DNA from: Colivicinus sp963607765
GTDB taxonomy: Bacteria; Bacillota_I; Bacilli_A; Erysipelotrichales; Erysipelotrichaceae
DNA: 25,480 nucleotides
Assembly (NCBI GenBank): GCA_963607765.1
Contig: CAVDDT010000006.1
Span: forward strand, 1 to 25,480
Direction of reading: 5' to 3'
In this document: positions 1 to 8,070 of the stretch, piece by piece
Numbering within the stretch: the first letter of the stretch is position 1
Layout: every line of letters starts with the position of its first letter
Notes under the pieces: model-generated
Told to the model about the DNA's origin: nothing
The model's input: the letters and a program-made list of their open reading frames with translations, nothing else
The model's database searches: none
Program-made: the position numbers and the translations under genes

Positions 1-8
1 CTTTACAA

Positions 9-1901
9 TTATTCTAATTCAAACGCACCAGTATAAAGCTGATAATACTGTCCTTTTAAGGCAAGAAGCTCTTCATGAGTACCGCGTTCAATAATATTGC
101 CGTGGTCTAAAACAATAATAACATTAGAGTTCTTTACAGTAGACAACCTATGTGCAATAACAAAAACAGTTCTGCCATTCATTAAAGCATCCATGCCTTT
201 TTGAACAATAGCCTCAGTTCTAGTATCAATTGAAGAAGTGGCTTCATCTAGAATCATAACTGGAGGATCAGCAACAGCAGCTCTAGCAATAGCTAATAGT
301 TGACATTGTCCTTGTGATAAATTGGATCCATCACCGTTAAGCATCGTATTATAGCCATCAGGTAAATGCTTAATAAATTCATGAGCACCAGCAAGCTTAG
401 CAGCTGCGATACATTCCTCATCAGACGCATCAAGTCTACCATATCTAATATTTTCCATTACTGTATCAGTAAATAAAACGGTATCTTGAAGAACAATGCC
501 AAGAGATTTTCTAAGCGAAGATTTCTTAATCTTATTGATATTGATGCCATCATATCTAATCTTTCCATCCGCAATATCATAGAATCTATTGATTAGATTT
601 GTGATAGTAGTCTTTCCAGCACCAGTAGCACCAACAAAAGCAATCTTTTGGCCTGGTTTACCATATAGAGTAATGTCATGAAGAATCTGCTTATTTGGCT
701 CATACGAGAAATCAACATCATAGAATCTTACATCACCTTTAAGTTCGGTGTATGTTAATGTACCATCATGATGAGGGTGCTTCCAAGCCCAAATATTAGT
801 CTTTTCTTCACACTCAACAATTTCACCATTAACCTTTTTCGCATTAACTAAAGTAACATAGCCATCATCTTCTTCACTTTCTTGGTCAAGAAGTTCAAAC
901 ACTCTTTCGGCACCAGCTAAGCCCATTACTACGGCATTAATTTGCGGAGATATTTGTTGAATATTGCCAGCAAATTGACGAGACATTCCAAGGAATGGAA
1001 CAACAACCGCAATAGAGAATGGAAGACCTGATATAGAGAAATTAGGAATATTTGATTCAATAAATAAACCACCCGCAACAGCCACGAACACATAAATAAT
1101 GTATGAAACATTATTTAAAATAGGCATTAGAGTATTTGAATACTTATTAGCTAAATAAGAAGCTTCATATAATTCTTCGTTTACTTCATCAAAAGTTTTC
1201 TTAGTTTCCTCTTCATGATTAAAAACTTTAATTACCTTTTGGCCATTAATCATCTCTTCAATAACACCCTCAGTTTTAGCAACATTCTTTTGTTGAGCAA
1301 CGAAGTACTTAGAAGACTTTCCACCAACCTTTTTAGTGATGATAAGCGAAATAATAGCACCAAAAATAATTACTAAAGCCATAGGAATACTATAGTAGAA
1401 CATAATGCAAAGAATAGTAATTATTGTAATTCCAGAAATCATAAGTTGAGGGAAACTTTGAGAAACCATTTGTCTTAATGATTCAACATCGTTTGTATAA
1501 TACGACATCACATCACCTCTTTGATGAGAATCAAAGAACTTAATTGGAAGAGATTCCATATGATTAAATAATTTAACTCTAAATTTGCTTAAAACGCCTT
1601 GAGTAAACACGGCCATTAATTGGTTGTAGATAATTCCGGCAATCAAACTAGTAATATATAAACCTGCCAAAATAGTAATAAGATGTACCACTTCAGGCTT
1701 AACGGTTTCAAATGGTGTTCCGTTTTCCCAAGCATCTTGAATTAAAGCGATAACATTTTGTTGGAAAATAGAAGGAAGTGAACTAATTACAGCATTTATC
1801 ACAATTAAAACTATAATAATAGGCAACAACTTAGGATAAAACGAAAATAACATCTTAAATAATCGTTTTATAGTATGAGTACGATTCTTTTTATTATTCA
1901 T
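9..1901 (-). CDS. ABC exporter half-transporter, consensus ATP-site subunit
   Basis: Fused permease and ATPase of the multidrug/lipid ABC exporter type. The N-terminal half has about six membrane helices (roughly residues 20-320). The ATPase shows Walker A GATGAGKT (about 426), an unusual LSQGQ signature (about 530), Walker B MILDE with the catalytic Glu (about 555) and an H-loop His in IAHR (about 586). A 45-residue linker rich in Trp and His lies between the two halves. The frame opens at an ATG at 1907, but AGGAGG (1908-1913) touches that codon; the next ATG, at 1901, is 6 bases from it and is the likelier start, giving 630 residues. It overlaps the stop of the upstream partner by 8 bases, so the two are translationally coupled. 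Known: such pairs form heterodimeric exporters. The substrate cannot be read from sequence. Confidence 0.93.
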   Translation of the reverse strand: MNNKKNRTHTIKRLFKMLFSFYPKLLPIIIVLIVINAVISSLPSIFQQNVIALIQDAWENGTPFETVKPEVVHLITILAGLYITSLIAGIIYNQLMAVFTQGVLSKFRVKLFNHMESLPIKFFDSHQRGDVMSYYTNDVESLRQMVSQSFPQLMISGITIITILCIMFYYSIPMALVIIFGAIISLIITKKVGGKSSKYFVAQQKNVAKTEGVIEEMINGQKVIKVFNHEEETKKTFDEVNEELYEASYLANKYSNTLMPILNNVSYIIYVFVAVAGGLFIESNIPNFSISGLPFSIAVVVPFLGMSRQFAGNIQQISPQINAVVMGLAGAERVFELLDQESEEDDGYVTLVNAKKVNGEIVECEEKTNIWAWKHPHHDGTLTYTELKGDVRFYDVDFSYEPNKQILHDITLYGKPGQKIAFVGATGAGKTTITNLINRFYDIADGKIRYDGININKIKKSSLRKSLGIVLQDTVLFTDTVMENIRYGRLDASDEECIAAAKLAGAHEFIKHLPDGYNTMLNGDGSNLSQGQCQLLAIARAAVADPPVMILDEATSSIDTRTEAIVQKGMDALMNGRTVFVIAHRLSTVKNSNVIIVLDHGNIIERGTHEELLALKGQYYQLYTGAFELE

Positions 1902-3648
1902 GTTCATCCTCCTTTTCAGTACCTTGTTTATTTTGAGAATAATAAACTTCTTGGTAAATCTTGTTAGACTTCAATAATTCTTCACTAGTGCCAATAGCAT
2001 CAATCTTGCCATTGTCCATAACAATAATTCTATCAGCATCTTCTACTGAGCTAGTTCTTTGAGCAATGATAATCTTTGTAGTCTCTGGAATGTAAGTCTT
2101 CATAGCTTTTCTAATTAAAGCATCAGTCTTAGTATCAACAGCACTAGTAGAATCATCCATAATCAAAATCTTAGGCTTCTTTAATAATGCACGTGCGATA
2201 CAAAGCCTTTGTTTTTGACCACCAGAAACATTTGTACCACCTTGTTCAATATAAGTGTTATAGCCTTCAGGACGTTGAACAACAAATTCATCCGCACAAG
2301 CTAATTTACAAACCTCAACAACCTCATCATGTGTTGCGTTTTGATCTCCCCACTTGATATTATCTTCAATTGTTCCTGAGAATAAGACATTCTTTTGAAG
2401 AACCATCGCAACAGAATCTCTTAATACCTTAAGGTCATAGTCCTTAACGTTGCGCTTACCAACTCTAACGCTACCTTCAGTTACATCATATAAACGAGGA
2501 ATAAGTTGTACCAAACTAGACTTAGCACTGCCAGTTCCACCGATAATGCCAATAGTTTCACCAGATTTGATATGTAAATCAATGTCCTCTAAAACTGCTC
2601 TATCAGCATTTTTAGTATATTTAAAACGAACATGATCAAAATCAATCGAACCATCTTTAACTTCCATAATAGGATTTTCAGGAGAAACCAAGTTACTCTT
2701 TTCCTTTAATACTTCACAAATTCTTTCAGCACTTTCTTCAGAAAAAGTAATCATAACAAACAGCATTGAAAGCATCATCAAACTAGATAAGATTTGGAAA
2801 GAATATGTTAATAAAGTAGAGAACTGTCCAATATCAAGTTCCACACCATTTGTTGTGATGATTGTCTTTGAACCAAAATACAATACAAATAGCATGACTG
2901 AATAGATACAAGCTTGCATAAGCGGGCTATTGAAAGCCAAAATTCTTTCAGCTTTAGTGAAAACATTTTGAATATCACCAGTAGCCTTCTCTAGTTTCTT
3001 TTCCTCAAAGTCTTCTCTTACAAAAGACTTAACAACTCTAATACCCTTAATATTTTCTTCAATGGAATTATTTAAAGTATCAAACATAGGGAAGCCTTTT
3101 CTGAATAATGGCATTGCAGCCTTAGCGATAATGAATAAACCGATTCCTAAAATTGGAATAATAATAAGGAAAATAACCGCCATCTTACCGCCCATATAAT
3201 AAGCCATAAAGAAAGAAAACAATAAGTTAAGTGGAGCTCTAAAAGCCATTCTTATAAGCATCATAAATGCTTGCTGAACATTTTGAATATCAGTAGTTAA
3301 ACGCGTAACCAAAGATGCACTAGAAAACTTATCAATATTGCTGAAAGAAAAACCTTGAATGTTGTAGAAAACATCGTGTCTTAAATTCTTTGCAAAACCA
3401 CATGTAGCATGAGCACAAGTATAACCAGCTAAATAGCCAAATAATAAGGATACCATTGCAAAGGCTAATAGAATATAGCCATAATGAAGTATCCTATCAA
3501 CACCACATCCAGCTTTAATCTCGTTAACCAGTAAAGCAATAGTATATGGAATAATTGCTTCCATGATTACTTCCCCAATAACAAATATTGGTGTTAAAAT
3601 CATTGGAAGTTTATATTCACGAACACTTTTTCCAAGTATTTTTATCAT
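1894..3648 (-). CDS. ABC exporter half-transporter, degenerate ATP-site subunit
   Basis: 584 residues: six-helix permease (about 10-300) followed by an ATPase. The signature VSGGQ (474-478) is intact, but its own catalytic site is degenerate. Walker A reads GGTGSAKS (370-377) with Ala where Gly is usual, the catalytic Glu after Walker B is Asp (D499 in LIMDD), and the H-loop His is Gln (Q530 in IIAQR). This is the known asymmetric pattern of heterodimeric exporters such as TM287/288: this subunit supplies the non-hydrolytic Walker site and the partner's LSQGQ completes it. It is the first gene of the two-gene operon, with AAGGAGG five bases before the ATG. A promoter with an inverted repeat lies just upstream. 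Confidence 0.94.
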   Translation of the reverse strand: MIKILGKSVREYKLPMILTPIFVIGEVIMEAIIPYTIALLVNEIKAGCGVDRILHYGYILLAFAMVSLLFGYLAGYTCAHATCGFAKNLRHDVFYNIQGFSFSNIDKFSSASLVTRLTTDIQNVQQAFMMLIRMAFRAPLNLLFSFFMAYYMGGKMAVIFLIIIPILGIGLFIIAKAAMPLFRKGFPMFDTLNNSIEENIKGIRVVKSFVREDFEEKKLEKATGDIQNVFTKAERILAFNSPLMQACIYSVMLFVLYFGSKTIITTNGVELDIGQFSTLLTYSFQILSSLMMLSMLFVMITFSEESAERICEVLKEKSNLVSPENPIMEVKDGSIDFDHVRFKYTKNADRAVLEDIDLHIKSGETIGIIGGTGSAKSSLVQLIPRLYDVTEGSVRVGKRNVKDYDLKVLRDSVAMVLQKNVLFSGTIEDNIKWGDQNATHDEVVEVCKLACADEFVVQRPEGYNTYIEQGGTNVSGGQKQRLCIARALLKKPKILIMDDSTSAVDTKTDALIRKAMKTYIPETTKIIIAQRTSSVEDADRIIVMDNGKIDAIGTSEELLKSNKIYQEVYYSQNKQGTEKEDEHE

Positions 3649-3679
3649 TAAAACCTCCTTCTATTAAAAAATAATAAGC

Positions 3680-3694
3680 TTGTATATTATACAA
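3680..3694 (-). promoter_or_regulatory. Inverted repeat over the -10 of the ABC exporter operon
   Basis: TTGTATATTATACAA is a perfect inverted repeat with 7-base arms around one central base. On the minus strand it contains TATAAT (3686-3691), the best -10 candidate for the exporter operon, about 38 bases before the start codon; no clear -35 is seen. A repressor bound here would block the promoter. The half-site resembles MarR-type operators, but no MarR gene lies in the window. Operator function is inferred. Confidence 0.5.
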
Positions 3695-3721
3695 AAAATT
3701 CGATATATAACATAAGAAAAT

Positions 3722-3741
3722 TAAAAGTCACAAATGTGACT
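3722..3741 (-). terminator. Hairpin terminator after the 51-residue gene
   Basis: AGTCACA (3726-3732) and TGTGACT (3735-3741) pair perfectly and are followed on the minus strand by a T-rich tail (3721-3725). The stem overlaps the TAG stop (3740-3742) of the 51-residue gene and would separate it from the exporter promoter. The stem is short and the direct loop only two bases, so it could instead be an operator; see the rejected list. Confidence 0.5.
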
Positions 3742-3895
3742 ATTTTCTTTTCATATTGCCAAGCACTATAAGCACTGCTCCAATAATGAATATTGCATAA
3801 TACAATGTCTTTGGCAGTTTACTAACATAATTGCCATAAGCAGAAGCTGCAATTATTGCACCAATACCAACATAAGCTAAAATTCCTCTTTTCAT
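3740..3895 (-). CDS. 51-residue two-helix membrane miniprotein
   Basis: Short gene, ATG at 3895 to TAG at 3740. The product begins MKRGILAYVGIG and has two hydrophobic stretches (about residues 5-20 and 31-46) joined by a short polar link (NYVSKLPKT), ending in MKRK. That is the shape of a small two-helix membrane protein with positive ends. An AGGGG sequence six bases before the ATG could serve as ribosome binding site. The ATG comes one base after the TAG closing the decayed frame upstream, which suggests the two were once a coupled pair. A hairpin follows the stop. No family is recognised; coding status is inferred from composition, the ribosome site and the terminator. Confidence 0.5.
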   Translation of the reverse strand: MKRGILAYVGIGAIIAASAYGNYVSKLPKTLYYAIFIIGAVLIVLGNMKRK

Positions 3896-3896
3896 C

Positions 3897-4130
3897 CTAC
3901 ACCCCTATCTTGCAAATCTTACACATCTTATCTTTAAACAAATTATTAAATAATGCAATAATTATTCCTACGCCAATCTAGCGCCCATGCCAATTAATTT
4001 ATGTGCAACCACTAAAGAAAAGAATTATAGTGGCAGAAACAACCAGTTGTGATTTAGCATTTAGAATCAAGTCTAAAGATAAAATAACAAGTCCTAATAT
4101 ACAAAACAAAAATCGATAAAACTTTTTTAT
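3897..4130 (-). pseudogene. Decayed small membrane-protein gene
   Basis: Directly after the stop of the kinase gene at 4134, minus strand, runs a frame whose first plausible codon is ATA (4128-4130) where ATG would be expected, followed by KKFYRFLFCILGLVILSLDL and further hydrophobic residues. After about 44 codons the frame meets TAA and soon TAG, then reads IGVGIIIALFNNLFKDKMCK to a TAG at 3897-3899. A one-base shift between the stops would read VAHKLIGMGARL, so two compensating indels explain the break as well as two nonsense changes do. The pieces together look like one protein of about 75-80 residues with two or three membrane helices. AT-rich DNA readily yields hydrophobic frames, so this is moderate evidence. 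Confidence 0.4.
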
Positions 4131-4133
4131 GTG

Positions 4134-6155
4134 CTAATCTCTATTTCTATATTCATGGACAAGCTTGGTAATCGTTCTTTTAACTTTCTTAGAATCTAAA
4201 GGTTTAGAAATATGCTCATTCATGCCTGCTTCCTTAGCTTTAATTTTGTCTTCTACAAACGCATTAGCAGTCATTGCAATGATTGGAAGATCATTGTCCT
4301 TTCTATCTAAACTTCTAATATATTTACAAGCATCTAGTCCATTTAAAACAGGCATCATTACATCAAGCAAAACAACATCAAAGTAACCAATATTGGATTT
4401 TTCAAATAATTCTATAGCTTCTTTGCCGTTGCTTGCCTTAATGACATTAGCACCACCTTCATTTAAGACAAAGCTTGCAATCTCCATATTTAAATCGTTA
4501 TCTTCCGCAAGTAAAATATTTAATCCTTCTAAAGAATTTAAAACAGGCGCATCATCACGATTAGTTATATCAGCTTGCTTATTGATCTTAAAAGGAATCA
4601 ACACATCGAATGTTGTCCCAACATCCTTTTCACTAGTAAAAGAAATACTGCCACCCATTTTTTCAACAATATTCTTAGTAATAGGCATACCAAGTCCGGT
4701 GCCATTATACTTAGATTTAATTAATTCGTTCTCTTGAGAGAATGGTTCAAAGATATGCTTTTGGTATTCATTGGACATACCGATGCCTGTATCCTTACAT
4801 TTAAACTCAATGATAGCTGTTTTACCATCATATTTCACTTCTTTACAAGTAATATAAATCTTTCCATTTTCCTTATTATATTTAATCGCATTAGATAATA
4901 TATTCATCATCATACGTTTAAAGTGAACGGGTGAACCAATTAATTTATGATGAGCAACTTTACATTCCTTTTGAACTATTTCTATTCCTCTATCTTCTGC
5001 TTGCCTAATTATGATGTTGTAAATTTCAAGAGATAACTTAACGATATCAAAAGGCACTTCTTCAAAAGTAATATTTCCCGATTCAAGTTTGCTCATATCA
5101 AGAACTTCATTTATTAACTCTAAAAGTAAGTCTGAAGCTTCTCTAATTTTCGCTCTACACTCTTTTTGTTTATCTAAATCATCACTATATTTCTCAGCTA
5201 TTTCAAGCATTCCTCTAATGCCATTTAAAGGAGTTCTAACATCATGAGACATTCTTTGAAGAAACTCAGTCTTAGCCTTGTTAGCACTCTCCGCTTCTTG
5301 TTTTGCTTTAATTAGCTCTTTTTGATAAGCTTCTTCTTTTTGTCTTTGTTTTTCTTCTTCTAAAAGATGTTCCTCAATAATTTGATCGATATTTTGAAAA
5401 GCCGCAATAATGCCTCCTTGTTCATTAATTTTGATTAAATAAAATTGATAATTCAAAATTCGATTATTCGCAAAGCTTCTATAAGTACCGGTAAATTCAT
5501 CATTATCTTTAAAGACTTTTCTTAAATTATTAACACTTAGTTCTTTTCTAATCATCTCTTGGTCATCCTTATAGACATCAGTTTCAATCCATCTATTAAG
5601 AATATTTTCATAAGGGAAGATATTGTAGGCATCCATATTCAAATAATTTAAATATTTAGTGTTATATTTTAATATTTTAGCTACACCTTTATTGATATCA
5701 GCTACATATACATTACTAAAGTTTTTTGATAGAGCTCTAAAAATTTCCAATTCATCAAAATCTGCAAAAACATCTTCATTAGTTTCTTGAATGTTTTCTT
5801 TTAAACCAGCAACTAATTTTAAAGAATCGTTATCATCAATACATTCAACAAGACATCTCACCACAACGTTATATTTACTACGATAAACAAATTCTATCTT
5901 ATCTTCTTTATTATTTTTAAAAGTATTAATCAAATTATCAACATTCATTAAACCAGAAACATGTTCTCTATCATTTGGATGGACGCTATCATTAATAAAA
6001 CTATTAAATAAATCTGAATAGCAAAAACTATATGTTTCATTATTTTGATCAAGCTTAACGCCTTCAAGCTTAGCCATGTTAGCTAAATTCTTTTTAGGTT
6101 CAATAAGATAAACAGTTGAACAGTTATCTAATATTTCATTTAAATTGCTAGCCAT
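4134..6155 (-). CDS. Hybrid histidine kinase with PAS-like N-terminus, soluble
   Basis: About 673 residues. No membrane helix is seen, so it is probably cytoplasmic. Two PAS-like regions (about 10-120 and 135-255) are followed by a Glu/Lys-rich coiled coil (260-295). The HisKA box RMSHDVRTPLNG carries the phospho-His near 304. The HATPase domain shows the N box NILSNAIKYN, DTGIGMS and GTGLGMPI. A C-terminal receiver domain (about 540-665) has the acidic pair AEDND, phospho-Asp in LLDVMMPVLNG and the Lys of ISKPLD. The frame extends back to a TTG at 6191, but that overlaps the upstream gene; the ATG at 6155 has AGAGGG five bases before it and lies 13 bases past that gene's stop. The core closely matches the next kinase. 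No HPt or output regulator is nearby. Confidence 0.92.
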   Translation of the reverse strand: MASNLNEILDNCSTVYLIEPKKNLANMAKLEGVKLDQNNETYSFCYSDLFNSFINDSVHPNDREHVSGLMNVDNLINTFKNNKEDKIEFVYRSKYNVVVRCLVECIDDNDSLKLVAGLKENIQETNEDVFADFDELEIFRALSKNFSNVYVADINKGVAKILKYNTKYLNYLNMDAYNIFPYENILNRWIETDVYKDDQEMIRKELSVNNLRKVFKDNDEFTGTYRSFANNRILNYQFYLIKINEQGGIIAAFQNIDQIIEEHLLEEEKQRQKEEAYQKELIKAKQEAESANKAKTEFLQRMSHDVRTPLNGIRGMLEIAEKYSDDLDKQKECRAKIREASDLLLELINEVLDMSKLESGNITFEEVPFDIVKLSLEIYNIIIRQAEDRGIEIVQKECKVAHHKLIGSPVHFKRMMMNILSNAIKYNKENGKIYITCKEVKYDGKTAIIEFKCKDTGIGMSNEYQKHIFEPFSQENELIKSKYNGTGLGMPITKNIVEKMGGSISFTSEKDVGTTFDVLIPFKINKQADITNRDDAPVLNSLEGLNILLAEDNDLNMEIASFVLNEGGANVIKASNGKEAIELFEKSNIGYFDVVLLDVMMPVLNGLDACKYIRSLDRKDNDLPIIAMTANAFVEDKIKAKEAGMNEHISKPLDSKKVKRTITKLVHEYRNRD

Positions 6156-6168
6156 ATTTACCCTCTTA

Positions 6169-8046
6169 TTATTTATTTTTTGTTTTTTCAACCAGTACAG
6201 CTATTGTCTTAATAACTTGTTTAGAATCAAAAGGCTTAGAAATATGTTCATTCATGCCAGCTTCCTTAGCATTAATCTTATCTTCCACAAACGCATTAGC
6301 TGTCATCGCAATAATTGGAATATTATTATCTTTTCTATTTAAAGAACGGATGATTTTGGTTGCATCATGACCATTTAAAACAGGCATCATCACATCCATC
6401 AAAATCGCATCAATTTCGCCAAAAGAAGATTTAGTAAATATATCAACAGCTTCTTTGCCATCATGAGCTTCGATAACTTTGGCACCATTTTCTTCAAGCA
6501 AGAACTTGGCAATTTCCATATTCATATCATTATCTTCAGCCACAAGAATATTTAACCCTTTTATAGAATACTCTTTTGATTCATCATTGGTTGAATCATT
6601 TTTCTTTGTATCTTCATCTACTTCAAAAGGAATAGTTACATCAAAAGTGGTGCCAACACCTTTTTGACTTTCAACCGAAATATTACCACCCATGCTTTCA
6701 ATGATACTCTTAACAATAGACATGCCAAGCCCAGTTCCAGCATAGCTTGTTCTAGCATTTTGATTTTCTTGTGAGAATGGTTCAAAGATATGCTTAACAA
6801 ATTCCTCGCTCATGCCAATACCAGTATCTTGACAAATAAATTCAATAGTAGCTATTTTTCCATCGAAATTAGTTTCTTTACAAGCGATATAAATCTTGCC
6901 GTTATCCTTATTATATTTAATCGCGTTAGTAATTATATTTATCATAATTCGTTTAAGATGAAGCGGACTGCCTATCAAATTAAGATGCTTAACTTCGCAA
7001 TCATTTTCAATAATTTCAATGTTTCTATCTTCGGCTAATTTATAAATAGAACTATACGAGCTCTTTACGATATCAACTAAATTAAAAGAAACATGTTCAA
7101 GATTAATATCGCCTGATTCAAGCTTACTTCTATCTAGCACGTCATTAACAAGTTCAAGAAGAATACTAGATGCTTCTCTAACTTTCTTACGGCACTCAGT
7201 TTGTTTATTTATATCATCAGAATAATATTCAGCGATATCAAGCATTCCCATAATGCCATTTAAAGGCGTACGAATATCATGTGACATATTAAGCAAAAAA
7301 GTGGTCTTAGCCTCATTAGCACTTTCAGCCTTCTTCTTAGTTTCTTCTAATTCGTTTAAAGCATTCTTTAATTCTTCATTTTCCCTTAAAGCAAAAATAG
7401 TTTTTTGAAGCTTATTGGCATCAAGAGCAAACAAACAAAATACCATGCCATAGACAATTGAAAGACGGCCAAGCCAAGCAATATCGTAGATTGTTGACAT
7501 AATAGTAGAAGAAATGATGAAGAAAGCAATAAGAACTAGAATCGAAGAATTCATTCTTTCTTCTTTATGATTTTTAATAATGTAGTAAGCAAACAACAAT
7601 ATGTAACCAATAACAACATACATAAAAATTGGTCCAAGCGGTCCTCTTACAAAAACATTTTGGCTTGAAAATGAATAAACTATATCAGTAAAAAAAGGTG
7701 AAATACTACATATTGTGCAAATGATAAGCGGTATCGTCAACAAAATTTTTGCTTTTTTATTATCTTCATGTGGCCAAACAATTCTTATAAACAAATAAAC
7801 CAATAATGGTCGAAGTGTATAACCCATAGCTGAAAGAATGACACGTAAGGCTGAAGGATAAGTCCAACTACTAGTCCATTCTTCTAAATTAAACGCTATA
7901 ATTTCAACAACTTCACAATAAAATATTTGCATAAATTGTTTCTTACTATGCTCATCTAAAGTTTGTTCATTGTTTAAAATGCACCAGATAAAAATTAATC
8001 CAATTATTTCTGCAAAGTTATTCGTTAAAAAATTCTCTAAAGACAT
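6169..8046 (-). CDS. Hybrid histidine kinase with multi-helix membrane sensor
   Basis: About 625 residues from the ATG at 8046. The N-terminal ~210 residues contain about six or seven hydrophobic helices, like the membrane sensor modules of Firmicutes kinases, then a coiled coil (220-245). The phospho-His is in NMSHDIRTPLNG (about 256). HATPase motifs are NIITNAIKYN, DTGIGMS and GTGLGMSI. The C-terminal receiver has VAEDNDMNM, phospho-Asp in LMDVMMPVLNG and ISKPFD. From the His box onward it is plainly paralogous to the kinase downstream, while the sensor is different. A TTG at 8064 is also in frame, but no ribosome site is seen for either start and the TTG lies in a candidate -10, so the ATG is preferred. 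The rRNA methylase gene ends 24 bases upstream of this ATG. Confidence 0.92.
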   Translation of the reverse strand: MSLENFLTNNFAEIIGLIFIWCILNNEQTLDEHSKKQFMQIFYCEVVEIIAFNLEEWTSSWTYPSALRVILSAMGYTLRPLLVYLFIRIVWPHEDNKKAKILLTIPLIICTICSISPFFTDIVYSFSSQNVFVRGPLGPIFMYVVIGYILLFAYYIIKNHKEERMNSSILVLIAFFIISSTIMSTIYDIAWLGRLSIVYGMVFCLFALDANKLQKTIFALRENEELKNALNELEETKKKAESANEAKTTFLLNMSHDIRTPLNGIMGMLDIAEYYSDDINKQTECRKKVREASSILLELVNDVLDRSKLESGDINLEHVSFNLVDIVKSSYSSIYKLAEDRNIEIIENDCEVKHLNLIGSPLHLKRIMINIITNAIKYNKDNGKIYIACKETNFDGKIATIEFICQDTGIGMSEEFVKHIFEPFSQENQNARTSYAGTGLGMSIVKSIIESMGGNISVESQKGVGTTFDVTIPFEVDEDTKKNDSTNDESKEYSIKGLNILVAEDNDMNMEIAKFLLEENGAKVIEAHDGKEAVDIFTKSSFGEIDAILMDVMMPVLNGHDATKIIRSLNRKDNNIPIIAMTANAFVEDKINAKEAGMNEHISKPFDSKQVIKTIAVLVEKTKNK

Positions 8047-8054
8047 ATACAAAT

Positions 8055-8063
8055 ATTTTACCA
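8055..8063 (-). promoter_or_regulatory. Candidate extended -10 before the membrane-sensor kinase
   Basis: On the minus strand TGGTAAAAT fits an extended -10 (TGn plus TAnnnT). It lies between the RlmD-like gene and the kinase ATG at 8046, eight bases from that ATG. If used, the mRNA would begin at or within a base or two of the start codon. There is no convincing -35. Inferred only. Confidence 0.3.
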
Positions 8064-8070
8064 AAAAGAG

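Noticed and set aside
3726..3741. AGTCACA-AA-TGTGACT palindrome as a CRP/FNR-type operator
   Set aside because: The half-sites are in the opposite order to TGTGA-N6-TCACA. It overlaps a stop codon and is followed by T on the minus strand, so a terminator is simpler. An operator for the exporter operon is not excluded.
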